Positions 53,468-61,865 of a stretch of DNA of 63,592 bases are shown here, one piece after another. Each line of letters starts with the position of its first letter. Position 1 is the first letter of the stretch. A program made the translations under genes and the position numbers. The DNA is from JAVBNU01 sp964617065 (GTDB lineage Bacteria > Cyanobacteriota > Vampirovibrionia > Gastranaerophilales > Gastranaerophilaceae), in contig CAZTVM010000001.1 of the NCBI GenBank assembly GCA_964617065.1, forward strand, positions 1 to 63,592, given 5' to 3'. The notes under the pieces are model-generated. The model searched no databases. It had not been told where the DNA came from and saw only the letters and a list, made by a program, of their open reading frames with translations.

Positions 53468-54407
53468 ATTCAGCACCATCAGTTTCATATTCATCAACCA
53501 GCACTTGTGCTTCACGCTTTGCACATTCCGAATAAGAGTCCTCACGCAAAATTTCATACAAAATATCAGAATCTAATAAATTATAAAGCGCAATAGTGGC
53601 ATTTTTTACGACCTCCTCATCATCATCATTTAGCATTTTTTTTATCAACGGAATTGCACGCTCATCGTTCGAGTTCATTAGAGCTTCAATAGAATTAATA
53701 CGGATTTGAGCACATTCATCAGTAAGAGAGTTTCTAAGCGCTTTAAACACCCTTTCATTGCTGAAATTGAATTTACCGAGCGCTTCAATTGCTCGTTCTT
53801 TTAAAAAAGTAAATTTGTCCATTAATCCTTTTTTTGTTTCAAGTATTGAAACAAGGGATTCTATAGCTCTCATATCACCGAGCATTCCTAGTGCTGTCGC
53901 AGCAGATTCTCGAATGTACACTGATTTTTCACTTTCATCTCCGACTAATTCCATTAAAGGCGCAACCGCATATTTGTCACCGATTTTTCCCAATGCGTCT
54001 GCACAATTAAGTCTGATTTTGTAATTTTCTTTCTTATCATTCATGCAATCCAACAAATACACTACTGCTTTTGTATCTTTTAAGTTTGCAATAGCTTTTA
54101 TTGCGACTATTCTAACGTTTAAAAAATTTTCATATTTTGAATTTAAGTCTAAAAATTTTCCTCTCAAAATTGCAATATCTAACAAGGTATCTAAAGAAGC
54201 ACTATATCTAATTCTGTCTAGGCATTTTATTAAATGTGTCAATATTTTTATATTTTCAACATTTTGAATAAAATAACCATAAATTATCGCTAAATCTTCA
54301 TTTGAAAAATGCTCAAAAAGATTATTGATATGATTTATAACTAAATCTTCATCACTACTATCAAAAATATTGCATTCATCAGCTAATTTTTGTAAATTCA
54401 AAACCAA
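53457..54407 (-). CDS. HEAT-repeat protein (PBS-lyase-like repeats)
   Basis: 316 residues with about seven HEAT repeats of the type common in cyanobacteria (VRIVAIKAIANLKDTKAVVY, IRLNCADALGKIGDKYAVAP, IRESAATALGMLGDMRAIES). It probably acts as a scaffold; no catalytic residues are seen. The frame starts with TTG at 54407 (no in-frame ATG upstream before a stop). First gene of the queC-DUF366-SPOR run and overlaps queC by 11 nt. Confidence 0.82.
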   Translation of the reverse strand: MVLNLQKLADECNIFDSSDEDLVINHINNLFEHFSNEDLAIIYGYFIQNVENIKILTHLIKCLDRIRYSASLDTLLDIAILRGKFLDLNSKYENFLNVRIVAIKAIANLKDTKAVVYLLDCMNDKKENYKIRLNCADALGKIGDKYAVAPLMELVGDESEKSVYIRESAATALGMLGDMRAIESLVSILETKKGLMDKFTFLKERAIEALGKFNFSNERVFKALRNSLTDECAQIRINSIEALMNSNDERAIPLIKKMLNDDDEEVVKNATIALYNLLDSDILYEILREDSYSECAKREAQVLVDEYETDGAEYEE

Positions 54408-54599
54408 CTTCTTAAATATAACCTCACAGTAAACACATTCTACAACTATAAGCTAACCGAAAAACACATAAATATCAAGTTAATTATAAATGTTAATAAA
54501 TTATAAAAAATATAGCAAAATTTTTTATTTAGGAACATTAGATAATTACGATCGTATTTGTCAAAATAATTATCAAAAACAGAAGAAAGGAAATAAATA

Positions 54600-55442
54600 A
54601 TGATAAATCCTATATCAGTTAGCTTTTGTGCTCGTCGTAAGAACCCAATACCTTATAGAACACCAGAAGAAAGGACCCTCAACCCGCATAACTTAGTCAA
54701 TATTACTACAGCAGAAGAAGTTGGCAAAATTGCAAAAAGAGATATTCAACACACAGTGCCATATAGAATTGCCACTGCAGGATATTCAGCTCCGCCTGCT
54801 AATTATGAGCAATCTACAGAAAAATTTTTAAATAGTTTGATGAACGAATTAGGTCGAAATAAAGTTGCTACTGTTACCAGTCCAACAGCTGACAAGGGAA
54901 GTATCGACGCAATAACCAGCAGCGTCACAGGCTTGAGTAGAGGAAGATTATTTTATACAACCGCACAAGACTATACCGACTACATAAATCCTAAAAATTT
55001 TCCTCCCAACATAGATACTCATAGTTACTCAAGATTACCAAAATACGTTCTCCCTAATGCTGCTGAATACTCAAGAGCCACAGCAGAAGCATCAAATGTA
55101 TTTATCGCCACAGGTGGTAGAAACGCTACAGTCAGCGATTTTGTAAACGCAATAAAGAAAGGGAACAGCGCAGTCATTTTGGTAAATCCTAAAATTGATG
55201 CACCAGCTTGGGGAGCCGCTAAAAATAGAGTTGAAGACGCTTCAAAATATTTACGTGAACAAATTTCTGCATTTCGTGCAGGTAAAGAACTACCTCACCC
55301 AGAAGTCGGTGGACTTACAAAAGAATTTTTGGAAGAACAAAAAAGCAATTTAGGAAAATTAGTTAGAATTTTCACTTTAGATAATCAAGATGTAAGAAGC
55401 ACTGCAAAAAAAGTCGCCAAATTTATAAGAGCAGCAAGATAA
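54600..55442 (+). CDS. LOG/SLOG-like Rossmann protein with N-terminal F-C-A motif
   Basis: 280 residues, GAAAGGAAA upstream. The core has a Rossmann-like pattern: IATAGYSAPPAN near residue 60, then FIATGGRNATVSDFVNAI near 170, and VILVNPK. The GGRNATVSDF loop resembles the PGGxGTxxE loop of LOG/SLOG nucleotide-binding proteins, though the final Glu is not in the usual place. VSFCA at residues 7-11 matches the F-x-G/A motif seen in others. The likely ligand is a nucleotide or nucleotide sugar; the function is unknown. Confidence 0.45.
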   Translation: MINPISVSFCARRKNPIPYRTPEERTLNPHNLVNITTAEEVGKIAKRDIQHTVPYRIATAGYSAPPANYEQSTEKFLNSLMNELGRNKVATVTSPTADKGSIDAITSSVTGLSRGRLFYTTAQDYTDYINPKNFPPNIDTHSYSRLPKYVLPNAAEYSRATAEASNVFIATGGRNATVSDFVNAIKKGNSAVILVNPKIDAPAWGAAKNRVEDASKYLREQISAFRAGKELPHPEVGGLTKEFLEEQKSNLGKLVRIFTLDNQDVRSTAKKVAKFIRAAR

Positions 55443-55466
55443 ATTTTGTAACCACATTATAAAAAT

Positions 55467-55508
55467 AAAAAGCCGTTAATTTTAATCTAAAAATTTGCGG
55501 CTCTTTTA
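55467..55508 (+). terminator. Intrinsic terminator
   Basis: AGCCG (55471-55475) pairs with CGGCT (55498-55502), extended by A/T pairs, followed by CTTTT. Its T-run overlaps the -10 box of nth. Confidence 0.65.
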
Positions 55509-55512
55509 TAAT
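55507..55512 (+). promoter_or_regulatory. -10 box of a possible leaderless promoter (nth)
   Basis: TATAAT ends 5 nt before the ATG at 55518; no Shine-Dalgarno. It overlaps the terminator of the previous gene. Confidence 0.4.
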
Positions 55513-55517
55513 AAATT

Positions 55518-56168
55518 ATGGAAAAAAAAGTGTTGTGTGGNNNNNNNNNNATTGATAAAGTAATTGAAATTTTAAAAAAAATAGATATTCCTCAAAGTGA
55601 TTTTGTAAAATTAATGGAAAAATTTAACAATCCTTTTTACGTTTTAATCGGTTGTATTTTAAGTTTAAGAACAAACGATAAAACCACGTATCCAGCGACT
55701 TTGAGAATGTTGGAATTAGGAAAAAAACCGCTAGATTTTTCAAAATTATCAGAAGAAATTTTAGCAAACGCAATTTATCCTGTTGGATTTTACAAAAACA
55801 AAGCAAAACAAATTATAGAATTGTCAAAGATAATAGTCAAAAAATACGATGGAAAAGTTCCAAACACAATCGACGAATTAGTAAAATTTAGTGGTGTAGG
55901 ACGAAAAACTGCAAACCTCGTAATCGCCAAAGGCTTTAATGAACCTGCAATTTGTGTCGATGTTCACGTCCACAGAATTTGCAATCGATGGCAATATGTA
56001 AAAACAAAAAGTCCTGATGAAACAGAAATGGAATTGAGAAAAATTTTGCCTAAAAAATATTGGCTCGATTTCAACACTTTATTAGTTACTTTTGGACAAA
56101 ATATTTGCAAACCTATCAATCCAAAATGCGAAATTTGTGAATTAAAATTTTATTGTAAAAATAAATAA
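55518..56168 (+). CDS. nth: Endonuclease III (DNA glycosylase/AP lyase)
   Basis: 216 residues, counting a 10-N gap (55541-55550) near the start that keeps the frame. Helix-hairpin-helix FSGVGRKTANLV holds the catalytic Lys130, and CVDVHVHR the Asp148. A C-terminal [4Fe-4S] loop has the spacing C-x6-C-x2-C-x5-C (ICKPINPKCEICELKFYC). It removes oxidised pyrimidines in base-excision repair. LSLRTND is closer to the archaeal/eukaryotic-like LSSRTKD form than to E. coli. The residue numbers depend on the gap length. Confidence 0.93.
   Translation: MEKKVLCXXXXIDKVIEILKKIDIPQSDFVKLMEKFNNPFYVLIGCILSLRTNDKTTYPATLRMLELGKKPLDFSKLSEEILANAIYPVGFYKNKAKQIIELSKIIVKKYDGKVPNTIDELVKFSGVGRKTANLVIAKGFNEPAICVDVHVHRICNRWQYVKTKSPDETEMELRKILPKKYWLDFNTLLVTFGQNICKPINPKCEICELKFYCKNK
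55541..55550. other. Assembly gap (10 N)
   Basis: Inside the first codons of nth; the frame is kept across it. Confidence 0.97.
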
Positions 56169-56276
56169 AAAAATTTGTAAAAAAAAATAAAAAATCAAAC
56201 ATTGAAAATATTTGCGCCGCAAGATTTTTCAGAAATATTTTTCTTGTAAAAATAAATAAAAAAATTTGTAAAAAAA
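56153..56276. repeat. 33-bp direct repeat spanning the nth stop
   Basis: TTGTAAAAATAAATAAAAAA plus 13 further bases occurs at 56153-56185 (covering the last codons and stop of nth) and again at 56244-56276, 91 bases apart. The space between them holds a short GC-containing patch (TTTGCGCCGCAAG). The second copy reads like a duplicated nth end. Confidence 0.7.
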
Positions 56277-56381
56277 TCATTCAAATAATGTACTAAAAAG
56301 GATGTAAAATTTTATAATTAATGTTAGAATAATCGTGGGTAATAAAAACAATATCAAAGTAGAAAGATAGAGGGAATTTTT

Positions 56382-58295
56382 ATGACATGTAATTTAGGAC
56401 AGTATTGCAATCAAGAGTTGGACTACCAAAAACAAATGGTGCATGATGCGTTAGCAGCTCTTGGCAAGAAAAATTTTGCACTTATAGTGCACGGAAACAG
56501 TTTTCCTTCAGTTGAAGGAAAAAACACAGGATTTGGAACACCTAATTCACAAGCCGGTCGTGAATTAATTGATTTTGCTTCAGGCATTTTTAATTCAATT
56601 CAATTAGGACCAGCAGGAAAAACAAAAAGTATCGACGCTTCACCTTATACAGGTACAATTTTTTCGACTAACCCATTGTTAATCGATTTGGAAATTTTGA
56701 CTTGGGACGAATGGGGAAATATTTTGTCTTGGGACAGCTACATGAATGTCTGTGAAAATAATCCTAACAAGTACACAAACCGAACTGCATACACATACAT
56801 TTTTGAAGCTCAACAAGGAGCTTTAAGAGAAGCATGGAACAATTTCCGTGAAAGAGGTCGTCAAGATTTGAGAGATTGGTTCAACTGGTACAAAGGTGAA
56901 AATTGGTCTTGGATTGAAAAAGATGCCTTGTACGAAGTTTTAACTTTAGAATATAAAAATGATTATTGGAAAAATTGGTCTTCTGAAACAGACAGAAACC
57001 TGTTCAATCCTCGAAATAAGAAAGAAGAAGCTGCATCAGAAGAAAGAAAAAATGAACTAAAATCGAGATACTATGATGAAATTGAATTTTACGCTTTTTG
57101 TCAGTTTGTAGCTTACGTTCAAAACGAAAGAACAAAAGAATACGCACAATCAAAAAATGTAAAAATGATAGCAGATAGACAAGTAGCATTCTCCGACAGA
57201 GATTGTTGGGCTTATCAATCAATGTTCCTAAATGGTTGGTTGCTTGGCTGCCCACCTGATTACTTTTCAGTAGACGGACAAGCTTGGGGCTTCCCGGTTT
57301 TAGACCCTAAAAAAATATTCAACAAAGATGAATCTTTAGGCGAAGCCGGTTTGCTTTTGAAAAGTTTGTACAGAAAAATGTTCAGAGAAAATCCCGGTGG
57401 CGTTCGTATAGACCATATCGTAGGATTAATTGACCCATGGGTATACAAAGAAGGTCGTAAACCTAGATTTGAAGAAGGCGCTGGTAGATTATATTCTTCG
57501 CCTGAACATTCTGAACTTTCAAAATATTCTATTGCAAAAAAATCTAATTTGGATTTAGAACTTGAACCTGACAAAGAAAAACGTGTTAAAAAATTGAACG
57601 ACGAGCAAGTTCGCAGATATGGTTTGGTATTGAAAAAAATCGTAATTGCAGCTGCAAAAGAAGAAGGTTTAAGCAGAGATGCTATCGTATGCGAAGATCT
57701 TGGAACCTTGACATACCCTGTAGCTAGAGTTATGGAAGATTTAAAATTACAAGGCATGAGGCTAACTCAATTCGTAGTACCTGATAAGCCAGAGCACCCT
57801 TATCGCTGCGCTAACATCGACAAAAAGTCTTGGGCTATGGTTGGTACACATGACAATGAACCGATTGCTTGGTGGTCTGAGAGACTCGTCAATACGCATG
57901 AATGTTATCTACATGCTTTGAATTTAGTGGCTGATATGTTTTCTGATGTTTCAGATTCTGAAAAAGAACAAATTATTTGCAGATTAACTACTGACAGCAA
58001 ATATTTAACAACTGTAAAACTAGCTGAAATATTCGCTTCCAAAGCTGAAAATGTGCAAGTATTTTTCACTGATTTCTTTGGCATAAGAGAAGTCTACAAT
58101 ACACCGGGCACCTCCTGCGATCAAAATTGGTCTTTGAGAATGCCAAACAATTACGTTGAATTTTACGCTAACTCAATCGCTGAAGGCAATGGTTTGAACT
58201 TACCGTTAGTTTTGAGTATGGCTATAAAAGCTCGTGGCAAAAAATTCGCTAAAAAACATGGCGAAATTTTGAGCCGATTGGGCGAATTTATATAA
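56382..58295 (+). CDS. malQ: 4-alpha-glucanotransferase (amylomaltase, GH77)
   Basis: 637 residues, longer than the usual ~500; the extra part lies before residue 280. Hallmarks are GCPPDYFSVDGQAWGFPVL, GVRIDHIVGL (nucleophile Asp344), VCEDLGTLT (acid/base Glu438) and VGTHDNEP (Asp491). It moves maltooligosaccharide units between glucans, making chains for the phosphorylase-type enzyme or recycling glycogen ends. AGAGGG lies before the ATG, and a terminator follows. Other glucan enzymes are scattered in the window rather than in one operon. Confidence 0.93.
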   Translation: MTCNLGQYCNQELDYQKQMVHDALAALGKKNFALIVHGNSFPSVEGKNTGFGTPNSQAGRELIDFASGIFNSIQLGPAGKTKSIDASPYTGTIFSTNPLLIDLEILTWDEWGNILSWDSYMNVCENNPNKYTNRTAYTYIFEAQQGALREAWNNFRERGRQDLRDWFNWYKGENWSWIEKDALYEVLTLEYKNDYWKNWSSETDRNLFNPRNKKEEAASEERKNELKSRYYDEIEFYAFCQFVAYVQNERTKEYAQSKNVKMIADRQVAFSDRDCWAYQSMFLNGWLLGCPPDYFSVDGQAWGFPVLDPKKIFNKDESLGEAGLLLKSLYRKMFRENPGGVRIDHIVGLIDPWVYKEGRKPRFEEGAGRLYSSPEHSELSKYSIAKKSNLDLELEPDKEKRVKKLNDEQVRRYGLVLKKIVIAAAKEEGLSRDAIVCEDLGTLTYPVARVMEDLKLQGMRLTQFVVPDKPEHPYRCANIDKKSWAMVGTHDNEPIAWWSERLVNTHECYLHALNLVADMFSDVSDSEKEQIICRLTTDSKYLTTVKLAEIFASKAENVQVFFTDFFGIREVYNTPGTSCDQNWSLRMPNNYVEFYANSIAEGNGLNLPLVLSMAIKARGKKFAKKHGEILSRLGEFI

Positions 58296-58319
58296 ATTCA
58301 TAAATTAAAATTATTCGCT

Positions 58320-58350
58320 AAAAAGCTGTCTTAAAAGGCAGCTTTTTTAT
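58320..58350 (+). terminator. Intrinsic terminator of malQ
   Basis: AAAAAGCTG (58320-58328) pairs with CAGCTTTTTT (58339-58348) and runs into T. It lies just before the rnpB promoter. Confidence 0.8.
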
Positions 58351-58363
58351 TTTAAATTTGTAG

Positions 58364-58369
58364 TACAAT
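58364..58369 (+). promoter_or_regulatory. -10 box of rnpB
   Basis: TACAAT, ending 7 nt before the expected first base of the RNase P RNA (58377). Confidence 0.5.
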
Positions 58370-58376
58370 AAATTAA

Positions 58377-58733
58377 GGAAGTAGTCGGGTAATCACGCAA
58401 ATGAAAATTTGTGAGGAAAGTCCGAGCACTTCGAAGCAGGTCGCCGGATAACGTCCGGTGCGGGTGACCGTGAGGATAGTGCCACAGAAATGTAGACTGC
58501 CGATGGCTTTATAAGCACAGGCGATGGTGCAACGGTGGTGAACTCAGGTTCTTAATGTAAGAGACCACCAGCAATACCGAGAGGTATTGGCTAGGTAAAC
58601 CCCGACTGAGTGCAAGATAGACTGAAAGGTTAAGGAGCTTCGCCGTCTTTCGAAATATCGCTTGAAGCTACGAGTAATCGTAGACCCAGACAGATGATTA
58701 CCTAAAACAGAACTCGGCTTACGGGCTACTTCC
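58377..58733 (+). ncRNA. rnpB: RNase P RNA (bacterial type A)
   Basis: About 357 nt. Helix P1 forms from GGAAGTAG at the 5' end and CTACTTCC at the 3' end. The universal parts are present: GAGGAAAGTCCGAGC (CR I), CACAGAAATGTAGACTGCCG (CR II/III region), and near the end ACAGAACTCGGCTTACGGG (P4 3' strand and J2/4). It is the catalytic RNA that removes tRNA leaders. A T-run follows the 3' end. The convergent minus gene ends 3 bases away. Confidence 0.96.
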
Positions 58734-58736
58734 TTT

Positions 58737-60086
58737 TTATTTGTATTGTAACGCTAATTTTTGTTCAATAGTGTTTGCAACTGTAAAATCTTGTTTGCCG
58801 GTTCTATTTTCTCTCATCTTGTAAAGTGAGTAAGGCAATAAAACGCCTAAAGAAACGACGCAAGCGCCAATACTCATAGCAATCGAAGCTACTTTTGCAT
58901 TTCTTGCTGAGTTAACAAATTTTTGAATATCTTTGCCTTTTGCCGCTGTTGACAGCTTTTCAATATCACTCGCTATTTTCTTTATTGAATCGGTTGCCAT
59001 AAAGCCATTTTTTTCTTCAACTTGAATAAAATGTCTAACATCAATTTTATCAGAATTTTTGTGAGTAGCAATTACACCAACTTTTTTCGCCATTTTGGTA
59101 ATAATGTTATCAGGATTTTTATGTAAAAATTCTAAAATTTGTTCTTGAGATTTTAATTCTTTAAAAGCATTCAATTGTTTTGCCAATTTTTTCGGAGACT
59201 GCATTGTCGCTTTTAATTCTTTGGAATCAAGCGCTATAGGATTAAGTCCTATAGGCAATTTTAAGAATTTTTCGCTGGCTTTTTCAAGTCCTTTTTGGAT
59301 TAATTGTCCTGCAGCGTACATAAAGAATAATACGCCGGCTTCTTTGCCGATAAAAAATAGTTTTTCTTCTTTGTCTCTAGCTGTACCAACTCTGCCACCC
59401 GTAATCACACCATCAATAATCATGGTATTTTGAGCAGGATTGAACATAAATCCTTCTAGAGTTCTTGTTATTGCAGATTGACCGCCTTTAAAAGCTATTT
59501 GAGGGTTTTGCTCTTTAGGTGCACCTGATTTATTAAAAGACTTAAATGCCAATGAGGACTGTTTTTTAATAAGTTCTTGACCGAATTTTTTAGATTTCAT
59601 TTTTTGATGAAATTCATCAGTAACAGTTTTTTCAGTCATTTTGTGTCTTAGGTAAGTAAGACCTAAATAAGCAGCAATGGTAGCGCCTGTAGCAACACCA
59701 AATCTTGTAGCTACCAGTTTTTTTAATGTACCGATATTTTTGTTAGCATTTTCTAAAGCCGGTTTGACACTCTCGTCAGCGTATTTCATTGCGACTTTTT
59801 TGTGACTTTCGTCTCTCAAAACTCTTATGTCGATATTAGAATCAATTTTTTTTGCTTTGAATAGAGTTAAATCAATAACCTTTTTGAAAAATGGAATTCC
59901 GCCTAACCAGAGAGCCATTGTTCCAAACTCATCTAATAATCTGTCTTTTGCTTCGACTTTTCCACCTGCGTTATACGCAAATGCTCCTGCGCCTATATTT
60001 GTCCCGAAATCCTTTACAAACAGTGGGGATAAAGCTGTTGGATTTCCTAATGCTGATGCTACTTTTGAAACTATCGGTACGCTCAT
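58737..60086 (-). CDS. Hypothetical membrane protein with internal F-K-G motif
   Basis: 449 residues. Membrane segments near residues 55-75, 125-145 (VATGATIAAYLGLTYL), 240-260 (LFFMYAAGQLIQKGL) and 405-430 (VASIAMSIGACVVSLGVLLPY). Charged helical linkers lie between them. Residues 197-201 read IAFKG, inside a linker rather than at the N-terminus. A GGGGG tract precedes the ATG. The layout is like that of the protein at 27555-29252. No known family. Confidence 0.6.
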   Translation of the reverse strand: MSVPIVSKVASALGNPTALSPLFVKDFGTNIGAGAFAYNAGGKVEAKDRLLDEFGTMALWLGGIPFFKKVIDLTLFKAKKIDSNIDIRVLRDESHKKVAMKYADESVKPALENANKNIGTLKKLVATRFGVATGATIAAYLGLTYLRHKMTEKTVTDEFHQKMKSKKFGQELIKKQSSLAFKSFNKSGAPKEQNPQIAFKGGQSAITRTLEGFMFNPAQNTMIIDGVITGGRVGTARDKEEKLFFIGKEAGVLFFMYAAGQLIQKGLEKASEKFLKLPIGLNPIALDSKELKATMQSPKKLAKQLNAFKELKSQEQILEFLHKNPDNIITKMAKKVGVIATHKNSDKIDVRHFIQVEEKNGFMATDSIKKIASDIEKLSTAAKGKDIQKFVNSARNAKVASIAMSIGACVVSLGVLLPYSLYKMRENRTGKQDFTVANTIEQKLALQYK

Positions 60087-60087
60087 A

Positions 60088-60189
60088 CTATAGCCCCCAC
60101 ACTAGGTTCATCAACTTTTGTGCTTGCACATTTAATGTCGATAATACTTTTTTATGATTTATATTTGCTTTTTTTTCTGTTTTTTTCAT
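60088..60189 (-). CDS. Possible 33-residue small ORF upstream of the membrane protein
   Basis: ATG at 60189 to TAG at 60088-60090, one base before the ATG of the 449-residue gene. The product is basic at the start (MKKTEKKANINHKK) and neutral after (LNVQAQKLMNLVWGL). GGAA lies 8 nt upstream. The close junction suggests translational coupling or a leader peptide. Codon evidence is weak. Confidence 0.35.
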   Translation of the reverse strand: MKKTEKKANINHKKVLSTLNVQAQKLMNLVWGL

Positions 60190-60661
60190 TCCTAAAATTC
60201 CGATTTTAACTACTTAATCAAATCAGGTGAGTTTGTCTTATTGCTAATTTTTAATATTTTTTGAAAAAATTGTAACAATAAAGACCTCCTACATAAAACT
60301 AGAAGGTCTTTGTTGTCATAACTCTTTCACTGTGACGAGCTAAAAGCTCTCACATAATTATGCAAGACCCACCTAGTTTGTATAAAATTGTCGTCGTTGA
60401 TAACTTCTTATTCTCATTTTTACCTTATTATTTCTTCTTTAATATTTGTACTAAACGAACAAACATCACTACATATACCATTAAAGCATTAAAAAAGTTT
60501 TTTTCAAGCCCATGTTCAAATCAATTTTACATTATTTACAAAAAATAATCAACAACAAGTCGTAATGTGTTCGCAGCTAATTAAATTTTTAGAATTTCTT
60601 AATTTGCAGAAAAATATAAAAAGCATATTAATAAATTTTCTTTAGTGATATAATTTTTTTT
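60190..60661. other. Intergenic region with a structured, possibly attenuator-like element (minus strand)
   Basis: No convincing gene. Read on the minus strand: GGGTCTT (60364-60370), a hairpin TGTGAGAGCT/AGCTCGTCACA, AAAGACCT (60304-60311), and AGGTCTTT (60280-60287). AAGACC can pair with either the upstream GGTCTT or the downstream AGGTCTTT, as in anti-terminator/terminator switches. The element lies about 90 nt before the small ORF at 60189. The rest up to 60648 is AT-rich without clear signals. Confidence 0.4.
60649..60654 (+). promoter_or_regulatory. -10 box of a possible leaderless promoter (deoB)
   Basis: TATAAT ends 7 nt before the ATG at 60662, and only T bases lie between, so no ribosome site is possible. 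Confidence 0.5.
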
Positions 60662-61846
60662 ATGAAAAGAGCAATAGTAATAGTTATAGACTCATTAGGT
60701 GTCGGAGCAATGTCTGACGCTGCGCTATATAATGACAGTAGCGACTGCAATACATTAGGCAATATCGCAAAAGCCAGTGGTGGTATTTCACTGCCTGTAA
60801 TGCAAAAATTAGGTGTCGGCAATATCATTGATGTTCAAGGAACACCACCAATTGATAGGCCAATCGCTCAATACGGAATAATGGAAGAAAAATCGCAGGG
60901 TAAAGATACTACTACAGGTCATTGGGAAATGATGGGATTGATTTTAGATGAACCTTTCAAAGTATATCCTAATGGTTTCCCCGAAGAATTGATTAACGAA
61001 TTTATCAAAAAAACAGATTGTAAAGGTATTTTAGGGAACTATCCCGCCTCAGGTACTGCTATAATTGAGAAATTGCACATTGAACATGAAAAAACGAAAT
61101 TTCCGATTATATATACCAGTGCTGACAGCGTTTTTCAAATTGCTGCTGATATAGATGTAATCCCACTGGAAAAGATATATGAATATAGTGAAATAGCACG
61201 TAAATTGTTGGTCAATGAATACAACGTTTCGAGAGTAATCGCACGTCCGTATCATATTGTCGAGGGTAAACCAACGAGAATTTCGAAATATAGGCATGAT
61301 TATTCTGTAAAACCTACAAAGCCAACTTTACTGAATGAAATAGTTGCTAAAAGTGGGACTGTAATCGGCATTGGAAAAATAGAAGATATTTTTGTCAAAG
61401 AAGGAATTACTCATGCCGTTCATACAGGCTCAAACAGAGAAGGACTCGCTTTAACTTTAAATGCCATCAAAAATGAGCTTAACTTAGATACAATAAAAGT
61501 TAGTGAAAATATTACCATTTCAGATAAATTTCAGATGATATTTACAAATTTAGTCGATACTGATATGCTATATGGACACAGAAATGACGTTGAGGGATAC
61601 AAAAATGCGCTGATAGAGATTGATACGTATTTGCAAAAAATTCTCGACGCACTCACTGAAAATGACCTATTGATTGTGACAGCTGACCATGGCTGCGACC
61701 CAACAGTAGAAGGAACCGACCATACAAGAGAGAAAGTGCCTGTTATGGTTTATCACAAAAACATCGTACCTAAACAATTAGATACAACAAAATCATTCTC
61801 TTTTGTAGCTGATATCTGTAAAAATTGGATTTTTGAAATTAATTAA
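60662..61846 (+). CDS. deoB: Phosphopentomutase
   Basis: 394 residues, normal length. Alkaline-phosphatase-fold metal motifs: VIDSLGVGAMSDA at the start, DTTTGHWEMMG with the phosphorylated threonine, and TADHGCDPTVEGTDHTRE at the end. It interconverts (deoxy)ribose 1- and 5-phosphates in nucleoside salvage. The start has no Shine-Dalgarno and a -10 box directly upstream, suggesting a leaderless mRNA. The parvulin gene follows 19 nt after the stop. Confidence 0.95.
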   Translation: MKRAIVIVIDSLGVGAMSDAALYNDSSDCNTLGNIAKASGGISLPVMQKLGVGNIIDVQGTPPIDRPIAQYGIMEEKSQGKDTTTGHWEMMGLILDEPFKVYPNGFPEELINEFIKKTDCKGILGNYPASGTAIIEKLHIEHEKTKFPIIYTSADSVFQIAADIDVIPLEKIYEYSEIARKLLVNEYNVSRVIARPYHIVEGKPTRISKYRHDYSVKPTKPTLLNEIVAKSGTVIGIGKIEDIFVKEGITHAVHTGSNREGLALTLNAIKNELNLDTIKVSENITISDKFQMIFTNLVDTDMLYGHRNDVEGYKNALIEIDTYLQKILDALTENDLLIVTADHGCDPTVEGTDHTREKVPVMVYHKNIVPKQLDTTKSFSFVADICKNWIFEIN

Positions 61847-61865
61847 ATCAAGAAAGGAAATTATA

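Noticed and set aside
53468..53557. N-terminal 30-residue extension of QueC
   Set aside because: It is only the other-frame reading of the end of the HEAT gene; the family start is at MRNEAIILLSGG.
60360..60548. 62-residue plus-strand frame before deoB
   Set aside because: No ribosome site, low-complexity Phe/Tyr/Ile composition, and it overlaps the structured minus-strand element.
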